Shown here piece after piece: positions 38,453 through 52,656 of a stretch of 64,000 nucleotides of DNA (its first letter is position 1; every line of letters begins with the position of its first letter). The DNA is from Colletes latitarsis. Its lineage: Eukaryota; Arthropoda; Insecta; Hymenoptera; Colletidae. A model generated the notes under the pieces. It was not told where the DNA came from, made no database searches, and worked only from the letters and a program-made list of their open reading frames with translations. A program made the position numbers and the translations under genes. The stretch covers positions 10,912,001 to 10,976,000 of the forward strand of contig NW_027488370.1 of assembly GCF_051014445.1 (NCBI RefSeq), written 5' to 3'.

Positions 38453-40957
38453 TTCGCAGTTCTAATATACATGTTGACCTGATCGAGGGTTTTTTCTGCT
38501 TTGGATCACGTAGTAAAGTGGTACCACACAGAAACAGTCCACTAAACCTGGTTTGGATCAATATTTTAGAGGATAACTCATGTTAGGTCTAGGTTAGCCC
38601 TGAGTTTTTCGCTCATCAGACTCATACTTTCGCATTCTTCACATACTAGTTGAACGGATCCTGGGATTTTTCTGGATTGGTTCACGTAGTAATGTGGTAC
38701 CACACTGAAACATTCGATTAAACCAGGTCTTGATAAATATTTTAGAGGATAACGCATGTTAGGTCTGGGTCAGTTCTAGAATTTGCCCTCATCAGGCTCA
38801 TACTTTCGCATATTTCTCATACTTCATGGCTGGATCCTGGGCTATTTCTGGATTGGATCACGTAGTAATGTGGTGCCACACTGAAACAGTCAATTAAACC
38901 TGGTTTCGATCACTATTTTAGAGAATAATTCATGTTAGGTCTAGGTTAGGTCTGGGATTTGCTCTCATCAGGCTCATTCTTTCGCATATTTCACATACTT
39001 GACGGCTAGATCCTGGGCTTTTTCTGGATTGTATCACGTAGTAATGAAGTACAACACTGAAACAGTCAATTAAACCTGGTTTCCATCAATATCTTAGAGG
39101 ACAACGCAAGTTAGGTCTGGGATAGGTCTGGGATTTGCCCTCATCAGGCTCATACTTTCGCGTTTTTCACATACTTGTTGAACAGATCCTGGGTTTTTTC
39201 TGGTTTGGATCACGTAGTAGGGTGGTACCACACTGAAACAGTCAATTAAACCTGGTTTCGATTAATATTTTTGAGGATAACGCATGTTAGGTCTGGGATA
39301 GGTCTGGGATTTGCCCTCATCAGGCTCATACTTTCGCAGTTTTAACATGCATGTTGACCTGATCGAGGGTTTTTTCTGGTTTGGGTCACGTAGTAATGTG
39401 GTACCACACTGAAACAGTCGATTAAACCCGGTTTCGATCAATATTTTTTAGGATAACGCATGTTAGGTCTAGGTTAGGCCTGGGATTTTCACTCATCAGA
39501 CTCATTCTTTCTCATTCTTCACATACTTGTTGATCGGATCCTGGGTTTTTTCTGGTTGGGATCACGTAGTAATGTGGTACCACACTGAAACAGTCAATTA
39601 AACCTGGTTTCGATCAATATTTTAGAGAATAATTCATCTTAGGTCTGGGATAGGTCTGGGATTCGCCCTCATCAGGCTCATACTTTCGCGTTTTTCACAT
39701 ACTTGTTGAACTGATCCTGGGTTTTTTCATGTTTGGATCACGTAGTAATGTGGTACCACACTGAAACAGTCGATTAAACCTGGTTTCGATCAATATTTTA
39801 GAGGATAACGCAAGTTAGGTCTGGGATAGGTCTGGGATTTGCCCTCATCAGACTCATACTTTCGCAAACTTCACATACTCGTTGAACAGATCCTGGGTTA
39901 TTTTCTGGTTTGGATCACGTAGTAATGTGGTACCACACTGAAACAATCAATTAAACCTGGTCTTGATAAATATTTTAGAGGACAACGCATGTTAGGTCTG
40001 GGTTAGGTCTAGGATTTGCCCTCATCATGCTCATACTTTCCCATATTTCTCATACTTCATGGCTAGACCCTGGGCTATTTCTGGATTGGATCACCTAGTA
40101 ATGTGGTACCACACTGAAACAGTCAATTAAACCTGGTTTCGCTCAATATTTTAGAAGATAGCGCATGTTAGGTCTAGGTTAGGACTGGGATTTGCCCTCA
40201 TCATGGTCATACTTTCGCAGTTTTAACATGCATGTTGACCTGATCGAGGGTTTTTTCTGCTTTGAATCACGTAGTAAAGTGGTACCACAACTAAAACAGT
40301 CAATTAAACCTGGTCATGATAAATATTTTAGAGGATAACGCATGTTAGGTCTGGGTTAGGTCTAGGATTTGCCCTCGTCAGGCTCATACTTTCGCATATT
40401 TCTCTTACTTCATGGCTAGATCCTGGGCTATTTCTGGATTGGATCACGTAGTAATGTGGTTCCACACTGAAACAGTCAATTAAACCTGGTTTCCATCAAT
40501 ATCTTAGAGGACAACGCAAGTTAGGTCTGGGATAGGTCTGGGATTTGCCCTCATCAGGCTCATACTTTCGCGTTTTTCACATACTTGTTGAACAGATCCT
40601 GGGTTTTTTCTGGTTTGGATCACGTAGTAGTGTGGTACCACACTGAAACAGTCCATTAAACCTGGTTTGGATCAATATTTTAGAGGATAACGCATGTTAG
40701 GTCTAGGTTAGGTCTGGGATTTTCACTCATCAGAAACATACTTTCGCATTCTTCACATACTTGTTGAACGGAACCTGGGTTTTTTCTGGTTTGGTTCAGG
40801 TAGTAATGTGGTACCACACTGAAACATTCAATTAAACCTGGTCTTGATAAATATTTTAGAGGATAACGCATGTTAGGTTTGGGTTAGGTCTAGGATTTGC
40901 CCTCATCAGGCTCATACTTCCGCATATTTCTCATACTTCATGGCTAGATCCTGGGCT
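38453..40957 (+). repeat. Block B, copy 3
   Basis: Matches 23,831-26,335 at offset 14,622. More changes than between B1 and B2: gagtttttcg versus gagattttcg near 38,602, gtagtagggtgg near 39,217 where B2 has gtagtaatgtgg, and acattcgcg replaced by actttcgcg. The right limit is t versus a at 40,958/26,336, where the sequence switches to the right-half monomer set. Confidence 0.87.
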
Positions 40958-42435
40958 TTTTCTGGATTGCATCACGTAGTAATGAAGTACAACACTGAAA
41001 CAGTCAATTAAACCTGGTTTTGATCAATATTTTAGAGAACAATTCATGTTAGGTCTAGGTTAGGTCTGGGATTTGCTCTCATCAGGCTCATTCTTTCGCA
41101 TATTTCTCATACTTGATGGCTAGATCCTGGGCTTTTTCTGGATTGCATCATGTAGTAATGAAGTACAACACTGAAACAGTCAATTAAACCTGGTTTCCAT
41201 CAATATTTTAGAGGACAACGCATGTTAGGTCTAGGTTAGGCCTGGGATTTGCCCTCATCAGGGTCATACTTTCGCAGTTTTAACATACATGTTGACCTGA
41301 ACGAGTGTTCTTTCTGCTTTGGATCACGTAGTAAAGTGGTACCACACTGAAACATTCAATTAAACCTGGTTTTGATCAATATTTTAGAGGATAACGCATG
41401 TTAGGTCTGGGTTAGGTCTAGGATTTGCCCTCGTCAGGCTCATACTTTCGCATATTTCTCATACTTCATGGCTAGATCCTGGGCTGTTTCTGGATTGTAT
41501 CACGTAGTAATGTGGTACCACGCTGAAACAGTCAATTAAACCTGGTTTCCATCAATATTTTAGAGGACAACGCATGTTAGGTCTAGGATAGGCCTGGGAT
41601 TTGCCCTCATCAGGGTCATACTTTCGCGGTTTTAACATACATGTTGACCTGAACGAGTGTTCTTTCTGCTTTGGATCACGTAGTAAAGTGGTACCACACT
41701 GAAGCAGACCATTAAACCTGGTTTGGTTCAATATTTTAGAGGATAACGCATGTTAGGTTTGGGTCAGGTCTAGGATTTGCCCTCATCAGGCTCATACTTT
41801 CGCATATTTCTCATACTTCATGGCTAGATCCTGGGCTGTTTCTGGATTGTATCACGTAGTAATGTGGTACCACGCTGAAACAGTCAATTAAACCTGGTTT
41901 CGATCAATATTTTAGAGGATAACACAAGTTAGGTCTGGGATAGGTCTGGGATTCGCCCTCATCAGGCTCATACTTTCGCATATTTCTCGTGCTTGATGGC
42001 TAGATCCTGGGCTTTTTCTGGATTGCATCACGTAGTAATGAAGTACAACACTGAAACAGTCAATTAAACCTGGTTTCCATCAATATTTTAGAGGACAACG
42101 CATGTTAGGTCTAGGTTAGGCCTGGGATTTGCCCTCATCAGGGTCATACTTTCGCAGTTTTAACATACATGTTGACCTGAACGAGTGTTCTTTCTGCTTT
42201 GGATCACGTAGTAAAGTGGTCCCACACTGAAGCAGACCATTAAACCTGGTTTGGATCAATATTTTAGAGGATAACGCATGTTAGGTTTGGGTCAGGTCTA
42301 GGATTTGCCCTCATCAGGCTCATACTTTCGCATACTTCATATACTTGTTGAACAGATCCTGGGTTTTTTTCTGGTTTGGACCACGTAGTAAAGTGGTACC
42401 ACACTGAAACAGTCCATTAAACCTGGTTTGGATCG
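40958..42435 (+). repeat. Start of right-half family (e, d and a units)
   Basis: About eight monomers, rich in derivative class d (taacatacatgttgacctga with gaacgagtgttctttctgc) and class a with gctgtttctggattgtat. About 41,03x-41,40x matches 46,14x-46,52x at offset 5,117 (shared gagaacaattcatg). 41,54x-41,9xx resembles 48.07-48.44 kb (gcggttttaacatac, gaagcagaccattaaacc). It leads into block D1. Confidence 0.78.
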
Positions 42436-43158
42436 ATATTTTTGAGGATAACGCATGTTAGGTCTAGGTTAGGCCGAGGATTTTCACTCATCAGACTCAT
42501 ACTTTCGCATACTTCACATACTTGTTGAACAGATCCTGGGTTTTTTTCTGGTTTGGACCACGTAGTAAAGTGGTACCACACTGATACAGTCCATTAAACC
42601 TGGTTTGGATCGATATTTTTGAGGATAACGCATGTTAGGTCTAGGTTAGGCCGAGGATTTTCACTCATCAGACTCATACTTTCGCATTCTTCACATAGTT
42701 GTTGAACGGATCCTGGGTTTTTTCTGGTTTGGATCACGTAGTAATGTGGTACCACACTGAAACAGTACATTAAACCTGGTTTCGATCGATACTTTAGAGA
42801 ATAATTCATGTTAGGCCTAGGTTAGGTCTGGGATTTGCTCTTATCAGGCTCATTCTTTCGCATATCTCTCATACTTGATGGCTAGATCCTGGGCTTTTTC
42901 TGGATTGCATCACGTAGTAATGAAGTACAACACTGAAACAGTCAATTAAACCTTGTTTCCATCAATATTTTAGAGGATAACGCAAGTTAGGTCTGGGATA
43001 GCTCTGGGATTCGCCCTCATCAGAGTCATACTTTCGCATACTTCACATACTTGTTGAACAGATCCTGGGTTTTTTTCTGGTTTGGACCACGTAGTAAAGT
43101 GGTACCACACTGAAACAGTCCATTAAACCTGGTTTGGATCGATATTTTAGAGGATAAC

Positions 43159-43167
43159 GTTAACTAA
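43159..43167 (+). other. Rare 6-bp insertion at monomer boundary (HpaI site)
   Basis: The usual gataacgcatgttagg is replaced by gataacgttaactaatgtt, a net gain of 6 bp that creates gttaac. The only other copy I saw is at 53,740-53,748, exactly 10,581 bp away and at the matching place in D2. It is a good private marker of descent for block D. Confidence 0.9.
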
Positions 43168-46100
43168 TGTTAGGTCTAGGTTAGCCCTGGGATTTTCACT
43201 CATCAGACTCATACTTTCGCATTCTTCACTTACTTGTTGAACGGATCCTGGGTTTTTTCTGGTTTGGATCACGTAGTTATGTGTGGACCACACTGAAACA
43301 ATCAATTAAACCTGGCCATGGTAAATATTTTAGAGGATAACGCATGTTAGGTCTGGGTTAGGTCTAGGATTTGCCCTCGTCAGGCTCATACTTTCGCATA
43401 TTTCTCATACTCCATGGCTAGATCCTGGGCTATTTCTGGATTGGATCACGTAGTAATGTAGTACCACACTGAAACATTCAATTAAACCTGGTTTCCATCA
43501 ATATCTTAGAGAACAACGCAAGTTAGGTCTGGTATAGGTCTGGGATTTGCCCTCATCAGGCTCATACTTTCGCGTTTTTCACATACTTGTTGAACGGAAC
43601 CTGGGTTTTTTCTGGTTTGGTTCAGGTAGTAATGTGGTACCACACTGAAACATTCAATTAAACCTGGTCTTGATAAATATTTTAGAGGATAACGCATGTT
43701 AGGTTTGGGTTAGGTCTAGGATTTGCCCTCAACAGGCTCATACTTCCGCATATTTCTCATACTTCATGGCTAGATCCTGGGCTTTTTCTGGATTGCATCA
43801 CGTAGTAATGAAGTACAACACTGAAACAGTCAATTAAACCTGGTTTCCATGAATATTTTAGAGGACAACGCAAGTTAGGTCTAGGTTAGGCCTGGGATTT
43901 GCCCTCAACAGGGTCATACTTTCGCAGTTTTAACATACATGTTGACCTGAACGAGTGTTCTTTCTGCTTTGGATCACGTAGTAAAGTGGTACCACACTGA
44001 AGCAGACCATTAAACCTGGTTTGGATCAATATTTTAGAGGATAACGCATGTTAGGTTTGGGTCAGGTCTAGGATTTGCCCTCATCAGGCTCATACTTTCG
44101 CATATTTCTCATAGTTCATGGCTAGATCCTGGGCTGTTTCTGGATTGTATCACGTAGTAATGTGGTACCACGCTGAAACAGTCAATTATACCTGGTTTCG
44201 ATCAATATTTTAGAGGATAACGCAAGTTAGGTCTGGGATAGGTCTGGGATTCGCCCTCATCAGGCTCATACTTTCGCGTTTTTCACATACATGTTGAACT
44301 GATCCTGGGTTTTTTCAGGTTTGGATCACGTAGTAATGTGGAACCACACTGAAACAGTCGATTAAACCTGGTTTCGATCAATATTTTAGAGGATAACGCA
44401 AGTTAGGTCTGGGATAGGTCTGGGATTTGCCCTCATCAGACTCATACTTTCGCAAACTTCACATACTCGTTGAACAGATCCAGGGTTATTTTCTGGTTTG
44501 GATCACGTAGTAATGTGGGACCACACTGAAACAATCAATTAAACCTGGTCTTGATAAATATTTTAGAGGACAACACATGTTAGGTCTGGGTTAGGTCTAG
44601 GATTTGTCCTCATCAGGCTCATACTTTCGCATATTTCTCATACTTCATGGCTAGACCCTAGGCTATTTCTGGATTGGATCACCTAGTAATGTGGTACCAC
44701 ACTGAAACAGTCAATTAAACCTGGTTTCGCTCAATATTTTAGAAGGTAGCGCATGTTAGGTCTAGGTTAGGACTGGGATTTGCCCTCATCATGGTCATAC
44801 TTTCGCAGTTTTAACATGCATGTTGACCTGATCGAGGGTTTTTTCTGCTTTGAATCACGTAGTAAAGTGGTACCACAACTAAAACAGTCAATTAAACCTG
44901 GTCTTGATAAATATTTTAGAGGACAACGCATGTTAGGTCTGGGTTAGGTCTAGGATTTGCCCTCGTCAGGCTCATACTTTCGCATATTTCTCATACCTCA
45001 TGGCTAGATCCTGGGCTATTTCTGGATTGGATCACGTAGTAATGTGGTACCACACTGAAACAGTCAATTAAACCTGGTTTCCATCAATATCTTAGAGCAC
45101 AACGCAGGTTAGGTCTGGGATAGGTCTGGGATTTGCCCTCATCAGGCTCATACTTTCGCAGTTTTAACATACATGTTGACCTGAACGAGTGTTCTTTCTG
45201 CTTTGGATCACGTAGTAAAGTGGTACCACACTGAAGCAGACCATTAAACCTGGTTTCGATCAATATTTTAGAGGATAACGCATGTTGGGTCCAGGTTAGG
45301 TCTAGGATTCGCCCTCATCAGGCTTATACTTTCGCATATTTCTCATACTTGATGGCTAGATCCTGGGTTTTTTCCGGTTTGGGTCACGTAGTATTGTTGT
45401 ACCACACTGAAACAGTCGATTAAACCTGGTTTCGATCAATAGTTTTGAGGATAACGCATGTTAGGTCTAGGTTAGGCCGGGGATTTTCACTCATCAGTCT
45501 CATACTTTCGCATTCTTCTGATACTTGTTGAACGGATCCTGGGTTTTTACTGGTTTGGATCACGTAGTAATGTGGTACCACACTGAAACATTCAATTAAA
45601 CCTGGTCTTGATAAATATTTTAGAGAATAACGCATGTTAGGTCTGGGTTAGGTCTAGGATTTGCCCCCATCAGGCTCATACTTTCGCATATTTCTCATAC
45701 TTCATGGCTGGATCCTGGGCTATTTCTCGATTGGATCACGTAGTAACGTGGTACCACACTGAAACAGTCAATTAAACCTGGTTTCGCTCAATATTTTAGA
45801 AGATAACGCATGTTAGGTCTAGGTTAGGCCAGGGATTTGCCCTCATCAGGGTCATACTTTCGCAGTTTTAGCATGCATGTTGACCTGATCGAGGGTTTTT
45901 TCTGCTTTGAATCACGTTTTAAAGTGGTACCACAACTAAAACAGTCAATTAAACCTGGTCATGATAAATATTTTAGAGGATAACGCATGTTAGGTCTGGG
46001 TTAGGTCTAGGATTTGCCCTCGTCAGGCTCATACTTTCGCATATTTCTCATACTTCATGGCTAGATCCTGGGCTATTTCTGGATTGGATCACGTAGTAAT

Positions 46101-49100
46101 GTGGTACCACACTGAAACAGTCAATTAAACCTGGTTTTGATCAATATTTTAGAGAACAATTCATGTTAGGTCTAGGTTAGGTCTGGGATTTGCTCTCATC
46201 AGGCTCATTCTTTCGCATATTTCTCATACTTGATGGCTAGATCCTGGGCTTTTTCTGGATTGCATCATGTAGTAATGAAGTACAACACTGAAACAGTCAA
46301 TTAAACCTGGTTTCCATCAATATTTTAGAGGACAACGCATGTTAGGTCTAGGTTAGGCCTGGGATTTGCCCTCATCAGGGTCATACTTTCGCAGTTTTAA
46401 CATACATGTTGACCTGAACGAGTGTTCTTTCTGCTTTGGATCACGTAGTAAAGTGGTACCACACTGAAACATTCAATTAAACCTGGTTTTGATCAATATT
46501 TTAGAGGATAACGCATGTTAGGTTTGGGTTAGGTCTAGGATTTGCCCTCATCAGGCTCATTCTTTCGCATATTTCTCATACTTGATGGCTAGATCCTGGG
46601 CTTTTTCTGGATTGCATCACGTAGTAATGAAGTACAACACTGAAACAGTCAATTAAACCTTGTTTCCATCAATATTTTAGAGGATAACGCAAGTTAGGTC
46701 TGGGATAGGTCTGGGATTCGCCCTCATCAGACTCATACTTTCGCATACTTCACATACTTGTTGAACAGATCCTGGGTTTTTTTCTGGTTGGGACCACGTA
46801 GTAAAGTGGTACCACACTGAAACAGTCCATTAAACCTGGTTTGGATCGATATTTTAGAGGATAACGCATGTTAGGTCTAGGTTAGACCTGGGATTTTCAC
46901 TCATCAGACTCATACTTTCGCATTCTTCACATACTTGTTGAACGGATCCTGGGTTTTTTCTGGTTTGGTTCACGTAGTAATGTGGTACCACGCTGAAACA
47001 GTCAATTAAACCTGGTCTTGATAAATATTTTAGAGGATAACGCATGTTAGGTTTGGGTTAGGTCTAGGATTTGTCCTCATCAGGCTCATACTTTCGCATA
47101 TTTCTCATACTTGATGGCTAGATCCTGGGCTTTTTCTGGATTGCATCACGTAGTAATGAAGTACAACACTGAAACAGTCAATTAAAACTGGTTTCCACCA
47201 ATATTTTAGTGGACAACGCATGTTAGGTCTAGGTTAGGCCTGGGATTTGCCCTCATCAGGGTCATACTTTCGCGGTTTTAACATACATGTTGACCTGAAC
47301 GAGTGTTCTTTCTGCTCTGGATCACGTAGTAAAGTGGTACCACACTGAAGCAGACCATTAAACCTGGTTTGGTTCAATATTTTAGAGGATAACGCATGTT
47401 AGGTTTGGGTCAGGTCTAGGATTTGCCCTCATCAGGCTCATACTTTCGCATATTTCTCATACTTCATGGCTAGATCCTGGGCTGTTTCTGGATTGTATCA
47501 CGTAGTAATGTGGTACCACGCTGAAACAGTCAATTAAACCTGGTTTCGATCAATATTTTAGAGGATAACGCAAGTTAGGTCTGGGATAGGTCTGGGATTC
47601 GCCCTCATCAGACTCATACTTTTGCATACTTCACATACTTGTTGAACAGATCCTGGGTTTTTTTCTGGTTTGGACCACGTAGTAAAGTGGTACCACACTG
47701 AAACATTCAATTAAACCTGGTCTTAATAAATATTTTAGAGGATAACGCATGTTAGGTTTGGCTTAGGTCTAAGATTTGCCCTCATCAGGCTCATACTTTC
47801 GCATATTTCTCATACTTCATGGCTAGATCCTGGGCTGTTTCTGGATTGTATCACGTAGTAATGTGGTACCACGCTGAGACAGTGAATTAAACCTGATTTC
47901 GATCAATATTTTAGAGGATAACGCAAGTTAGGTCTGGGATAGGTCTGGGATTCGCCCTCATCAGGCTCATACTTTCGCATATTTCTCATACTTGATGGCT
48001 AGATCCTGGGCTTTTTCTGGATTGCATCACGTAGTAATGAAGTACAACACTGAAACAGTCAATTAAACCTGGTTTCCATCAATATTTTAGAGGACAACGC
48101 ATGTTAGGTCTAGGATAGGCCTGGGATTTGCCCTCATCAGGGTCATACTTTCGCGGTTTTAACATACATGTTGACCTGAACGAGTGTCCTTTCTGCTTTG
48201 GATCACGTAGTAAAGTGGTACCACACTGAAGCAGACCATTAAACCTGGTTTGGTTCAATATTTTAGAGGATAACGCATGTTAGGTTTGGGTCAGGTCTAG
48301 GATTTGCCCTCATCAGGCTCATACTTTCGCATATTTCTCATACTTCATGGCTAGATCCTGGGCTGTTTCTGGATTGTATCACGTAGTAATGTGGTACCAC
48401 GCTGAAACAGTCAATTAAACCTGGTTTCGATCAATATTTTAGAGGATAACAGAAGTTAGGTCTGGGATAGGTCTGGGATTCGCCCTCATCAGACTCATAC
48501 TTTCGCATACTTCACATACTTGTTGGACATATCCGGGGTTTTTTTCTGGTTTGGACCACGTAGTAAAGTGGTACCACACTGAAACAGTCCATTAAACCTG
48601 GTTTGGATCGATATTTTTGAGGATAACGCATGTTAGGTCTAGGTTAGGCCGGGGATTTTCACTCATCAGACTCATACTTTCGCATACTTCACATACTTTT
48701 TGTACAGATCCTGGGTTTTTTTCTGGTTTGGACCACGTAGTAAAGTGGTACCACACTGAAACAGTCCATTAAACCTGGTTTGGATCGATATTTTTGAGGA
48801 TAACGCATGTTAGGTCTAGGTTAGGCCGAGGATTTTCACTCATCAGACTCATACTTTCGCATTCTTCACATAGTTGTTGAACGGATCCTGGGTTTTTTCT
48901 GGTTTGGATCACGTAGTTATGTGTGGACCACACTGAAACTATCAATTAAACCTGGCCATGGTAAATATTTTAGAGGATAACGCATGTTAGGTCTGGGTTA
49001 GGTCTAGGATTTGCCCTCGTCAGGCTCATACTTTCGCATATTTCTCATACTCCATGGCTAGATCCTGGGCTATTTCTGGATTGGATCACGTAGTAATGTG

Positions 49101-49161
49101 GTACCACACTGAAACATTCAATTAAACCTGGTTTCCATCAATATCTTAGAGGACAACGCAA

Positions 49162-52100
49162 GTTAGGTCTGGGATAGGTCTGGGATTTGCCCTCATCAGG
49201 CTCATACTTTCGCGTTTTTCACATACTTGTTGAACGGATCCTGGGTTTTTTCTGCTTTGGATCACGTAGTAATGTGGGACCACACTAAAACAATCAATTA
49301 AACCTGGTCTTGATAAATATTTTGGAGGATAACGCATGTTAGGTCTGGGATAGGTCTGTGATTTGCCCTCATCAGACTCATACTTTCGCATTCTTCACTT
49401 ACTTGTTGAACAGATCCTGGGTTTTTTTCTGGTTTGGACCACGTAGTAAAGTGGTACCACACTGAAACAGTCCATTAAACCTGGTTTGGATCGATATTTT
49501 TGAGGATAACGCATGTTAGGTCTAGGTTAGGCCGAGGATTTTCACTCATCAGACTCATACTTTCGCATTCTTCACATAGTTGTTGAACGGATCCTGGGTT
49601 TTTTCTGGTTTGGATCACGTAGTAATGTGGTACCACACTGAAACAGTCAATTAAACCTGGTTTTGATCAATATTTTAGAGAATAATTCATGTTAGGCCTA
49701 GGTTAGGTCTGGGATTTGCTCTCATCAGGCTCATTCTTTCGCATATCTCTCATACTTGAAGGCTAGATCCTGGGCTTTTTCTGGATTGCATCACGTAGTA
49801 ATGAAGTACAACACTGAAACAGTCAATTAAACCTTGTTCCCATCAATATTTTAGAGGATAACGCAAGTTAGGTCTGGGATAGGTCTGGGATTCGCCCTCA
49901 TCAGACTCATACTTTCGCATACTTCACATACTTGTTGAACAGATCCTGGGTTTTTTTCTGGTTTGGACCACGTAGTAAAGTGGTACCACACTGAAACAGT
50001 CCATTAAACCTGGTTTGGATCGATATTTTAGAGCATAACGCATGTTAGGTCTAGGTTAGCCCTGGGATTTTCACTCATCAGACTCATACTTTCGCATTCT
50101 TCACTTACTTGTTGAACGGATCCTGGGTTTTTTCTGGTTTGGTTCACGTAGTAATGTGGTACCACACCGAAACATTCAATTAAACCTGGTCTTGATAAAT
50201 ATTTTAGAGGATAACGCATGTTAGGTTTGGGTTAGGTCTACGATTTGCCCTCATCAGGCTCATACTTTCGCATATTTCTCATAGTTCATGGCTAGATCCT
50301 GGGCTGTTTCTGGATTGTATCACGTAGTAATGTGGTACCACGCTGAGACAGTGAATTAAACCTGATTTCGATCAATATTTTAGAGGATAACGCAAGTTAG
50401 GTCTGGAATAGGTCTGGGATTCGCCCTCATCAGGCTCATACTTTCGCATATTTTTCATACTTGATGGCTAGATCCTGGGCTTTTTCTGGATTGCATCACG
50501 TAGTAATGAAGTACAACACTGAAACAGTCAATTAAACCTGGTTTCCATCAATATTTTAGAGGACAACGCATGTTAGGTCTAGGTTAGGACTGGGATTTGC
50601 CCTCATCAGGGTCATACTTTCGCAGTTTTAACATACATGTTGACCTGAACGAGTGTTCTTTCTGCTTTGGATCACGTAGTAAAGTGGTACCACACTGAAG
50701 CAGACCATTAAACCTGGTTTGGATCAATATTTTAGAGGATAACGCATGTTAGGTTTGGGTCAGGTCTAGGATTTGCCCTCATCAGGCTCATACTTTCGCA
50801 TATTTCTCATACTTCATGGCAAGATCCTGGGCTGTTTCTGGATTGTATCACGTAGTAATGTGGTACCACGCTGAAACAGTCAATTAAACCTGGTTTCGAT
50901 CAATATTTTAGAGGATAACGCAAGTTAGGTCTGGGATAGGTCTGGGATTTGCCCTCATCAGGCTCATACTTTCGCGTTTTTCACATACTTGTTGAACGGA
51001 TCCTGGGTTTTTTCTGGTTTGGATCACGTAGTAATGTGGGACCACACTAAAACAATCAATTAAACCTGGTCTTGATAAATATTTTAGAGGATAAGGCATG
51101 TTAGGTCTGGGATAGGTCTGTGATTTGCCCTCATCAGACTCATACTTTCGCATTCTTCACTTACTTGTTGAACAGATCCTGGGTTTTTTTCTGGTTTGGA
51201 CCACGTAGTAAAGTGGTACCACACTGAAACAGTCCATTAAACCTGGTTTGGATCGATATTTTTGAGGATAACGCATGTTAGGTCTAGGTTAGACCGAGGA
51301 TTTTCACTCATCAGACTCATACTTTCGCATTCTTCACATAGTTGTTGAACGGATCCTGGGTTTTTTCTGGTTTGGATCACGTAGTAATGTGGTACCACAC
51401 TGAAACAGTCAATTAAACCTGGTTTTGATCAATATTTTAGAGAATAATTCATGTTAGGCCTAGGTTAGGTCTGGGATTTGCTCTTATCAGGCTCATTCTT
51501 TCGCATATCTCTCATACTTGATGGGTACATCCTGGGCTTTTTCTGGATTGCATCACGTAGTAATGAAGTACAACACTGAAACAGTCAATTAAACCTTGTT
51601 CCCATCAATATTTTAGAGGATAACGCAAGTTAGGTCTGGGATAGGTCTGGGATTCGCCCTCATCAGACTCATACTTTCGCATACTTCACATACTTGTTGA
51701 ACAGATCCTGGGTTTTTTTCTGGTTTGGACCACGTAGTAAAGTGGTACCACACTGAAACAGTCCATTAAACCTGGTTTGGATCGATATTTTAGAGGATAA
51801 CGCATGTTAGGTCTAGGTTAGCCCTGGGATTTTCACTCATCAGTCTCATACTTTCGCATTCTTCACTTACTTGTTGAACGGATCCTGGGTTTTTTCTGGT
51901 TTGGTTCACGTAGTAATGTGGTACCACACCGAAACATTCAATTAAACCTGGTCTTGATAAATATTTTAGAGAATAACGCATGTTAGGTTTGGGTTAGGTC
52001 TACGATATGCCCTCATCAGGCTCATACTTTCGCATATTTCTCATACTTCATGGCTAGATCCTGGGCTGTTTCTGGATTGTATCACGTAGTAATGTGGTAC

Positions 52101-52656
52101 CACGCTGAGACAGTGAATTAAACCTGATTTCGATCAATATTTTAGAGGATAACGCAAGTTAGGTCTGGAATAGGTCTGGGATTCGCCCTCATCAGGCTCA
52201 TACTTTCGCATATTTTTCATACTTGATGGCTAGATCCTGGGCTTTTTCTGGATTGCATCACGTAGTAATGAAGTACAACACTGAAACAGTCAATTAAACC
52301 TGGTTTCCATCAATATTTTAGAGGACAACGCATGTTAGGTCTAGGTTAGGACTGGGATTTGCCCTCATCAGGGTCATACTTTCGCAGTATTAACATACAT
52401 GTTGACCTGAACGAGTGTTCTTTCTGCTTTGGATCACGTAGTAAAGTGGTACCACACTGAAGCAGACCATTAAACCTGGTTTGGATCAATATTTTAGAGG
52501 ATAACGCATGTTAGGTTTGGGTCAGGTCTAGGATTTGCCCTCATCAGGCTCATACTTTCGCATATTTCTCATACTTCATGGCAAGATCCTGGGCTGTTTC
52601 TGGATTGTATCACGTAGTAATGTGGTACCACGCTGAAACAGTCAATTAAACCTGGT
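49162..52656 (+). repeat. 10-monomer HOR, 1,762 bp, two units
   Basis: 49,162-50,923 is repeated from 50,924 at offset 1,762 (10 x 176 + 2) until the match stops at 52,656. The monomer order is b, c-like with aagtgg, c with tagttg, e, c-like starting gggattcgcc, c with agccctggg, a with gctgagacagtg, e-like with ctggaatagg, d, and a with ggcaagatcc. Differences between the units are few (for example agaggataaggc versus ggaggataacgc). This is the clearest regular HOR in the window. Confidence 0.9.

Larger units (their letters stand above)
42436..52656 (+). repeat. Segmental duplication D, copy 1 (about 10.2 kb)
   Basis: Matches 53,017-63,061 through a chain of collinear segments at offsets 10,581, then 10,228, 8,994, 9,523 and 10,405. 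The steps mean D2 lacks 43,246-43,598 (353 bp) and about 44,03x-45,147 (1,234 bp), and has extra stretches of 529 and 882 bp. The arithmetic closes: 10,221 - 353 - 1,234 + 529 + 882 = 10,045, the D2 length. Each step is close to a whole number of monomers. Confidence 0.88.
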
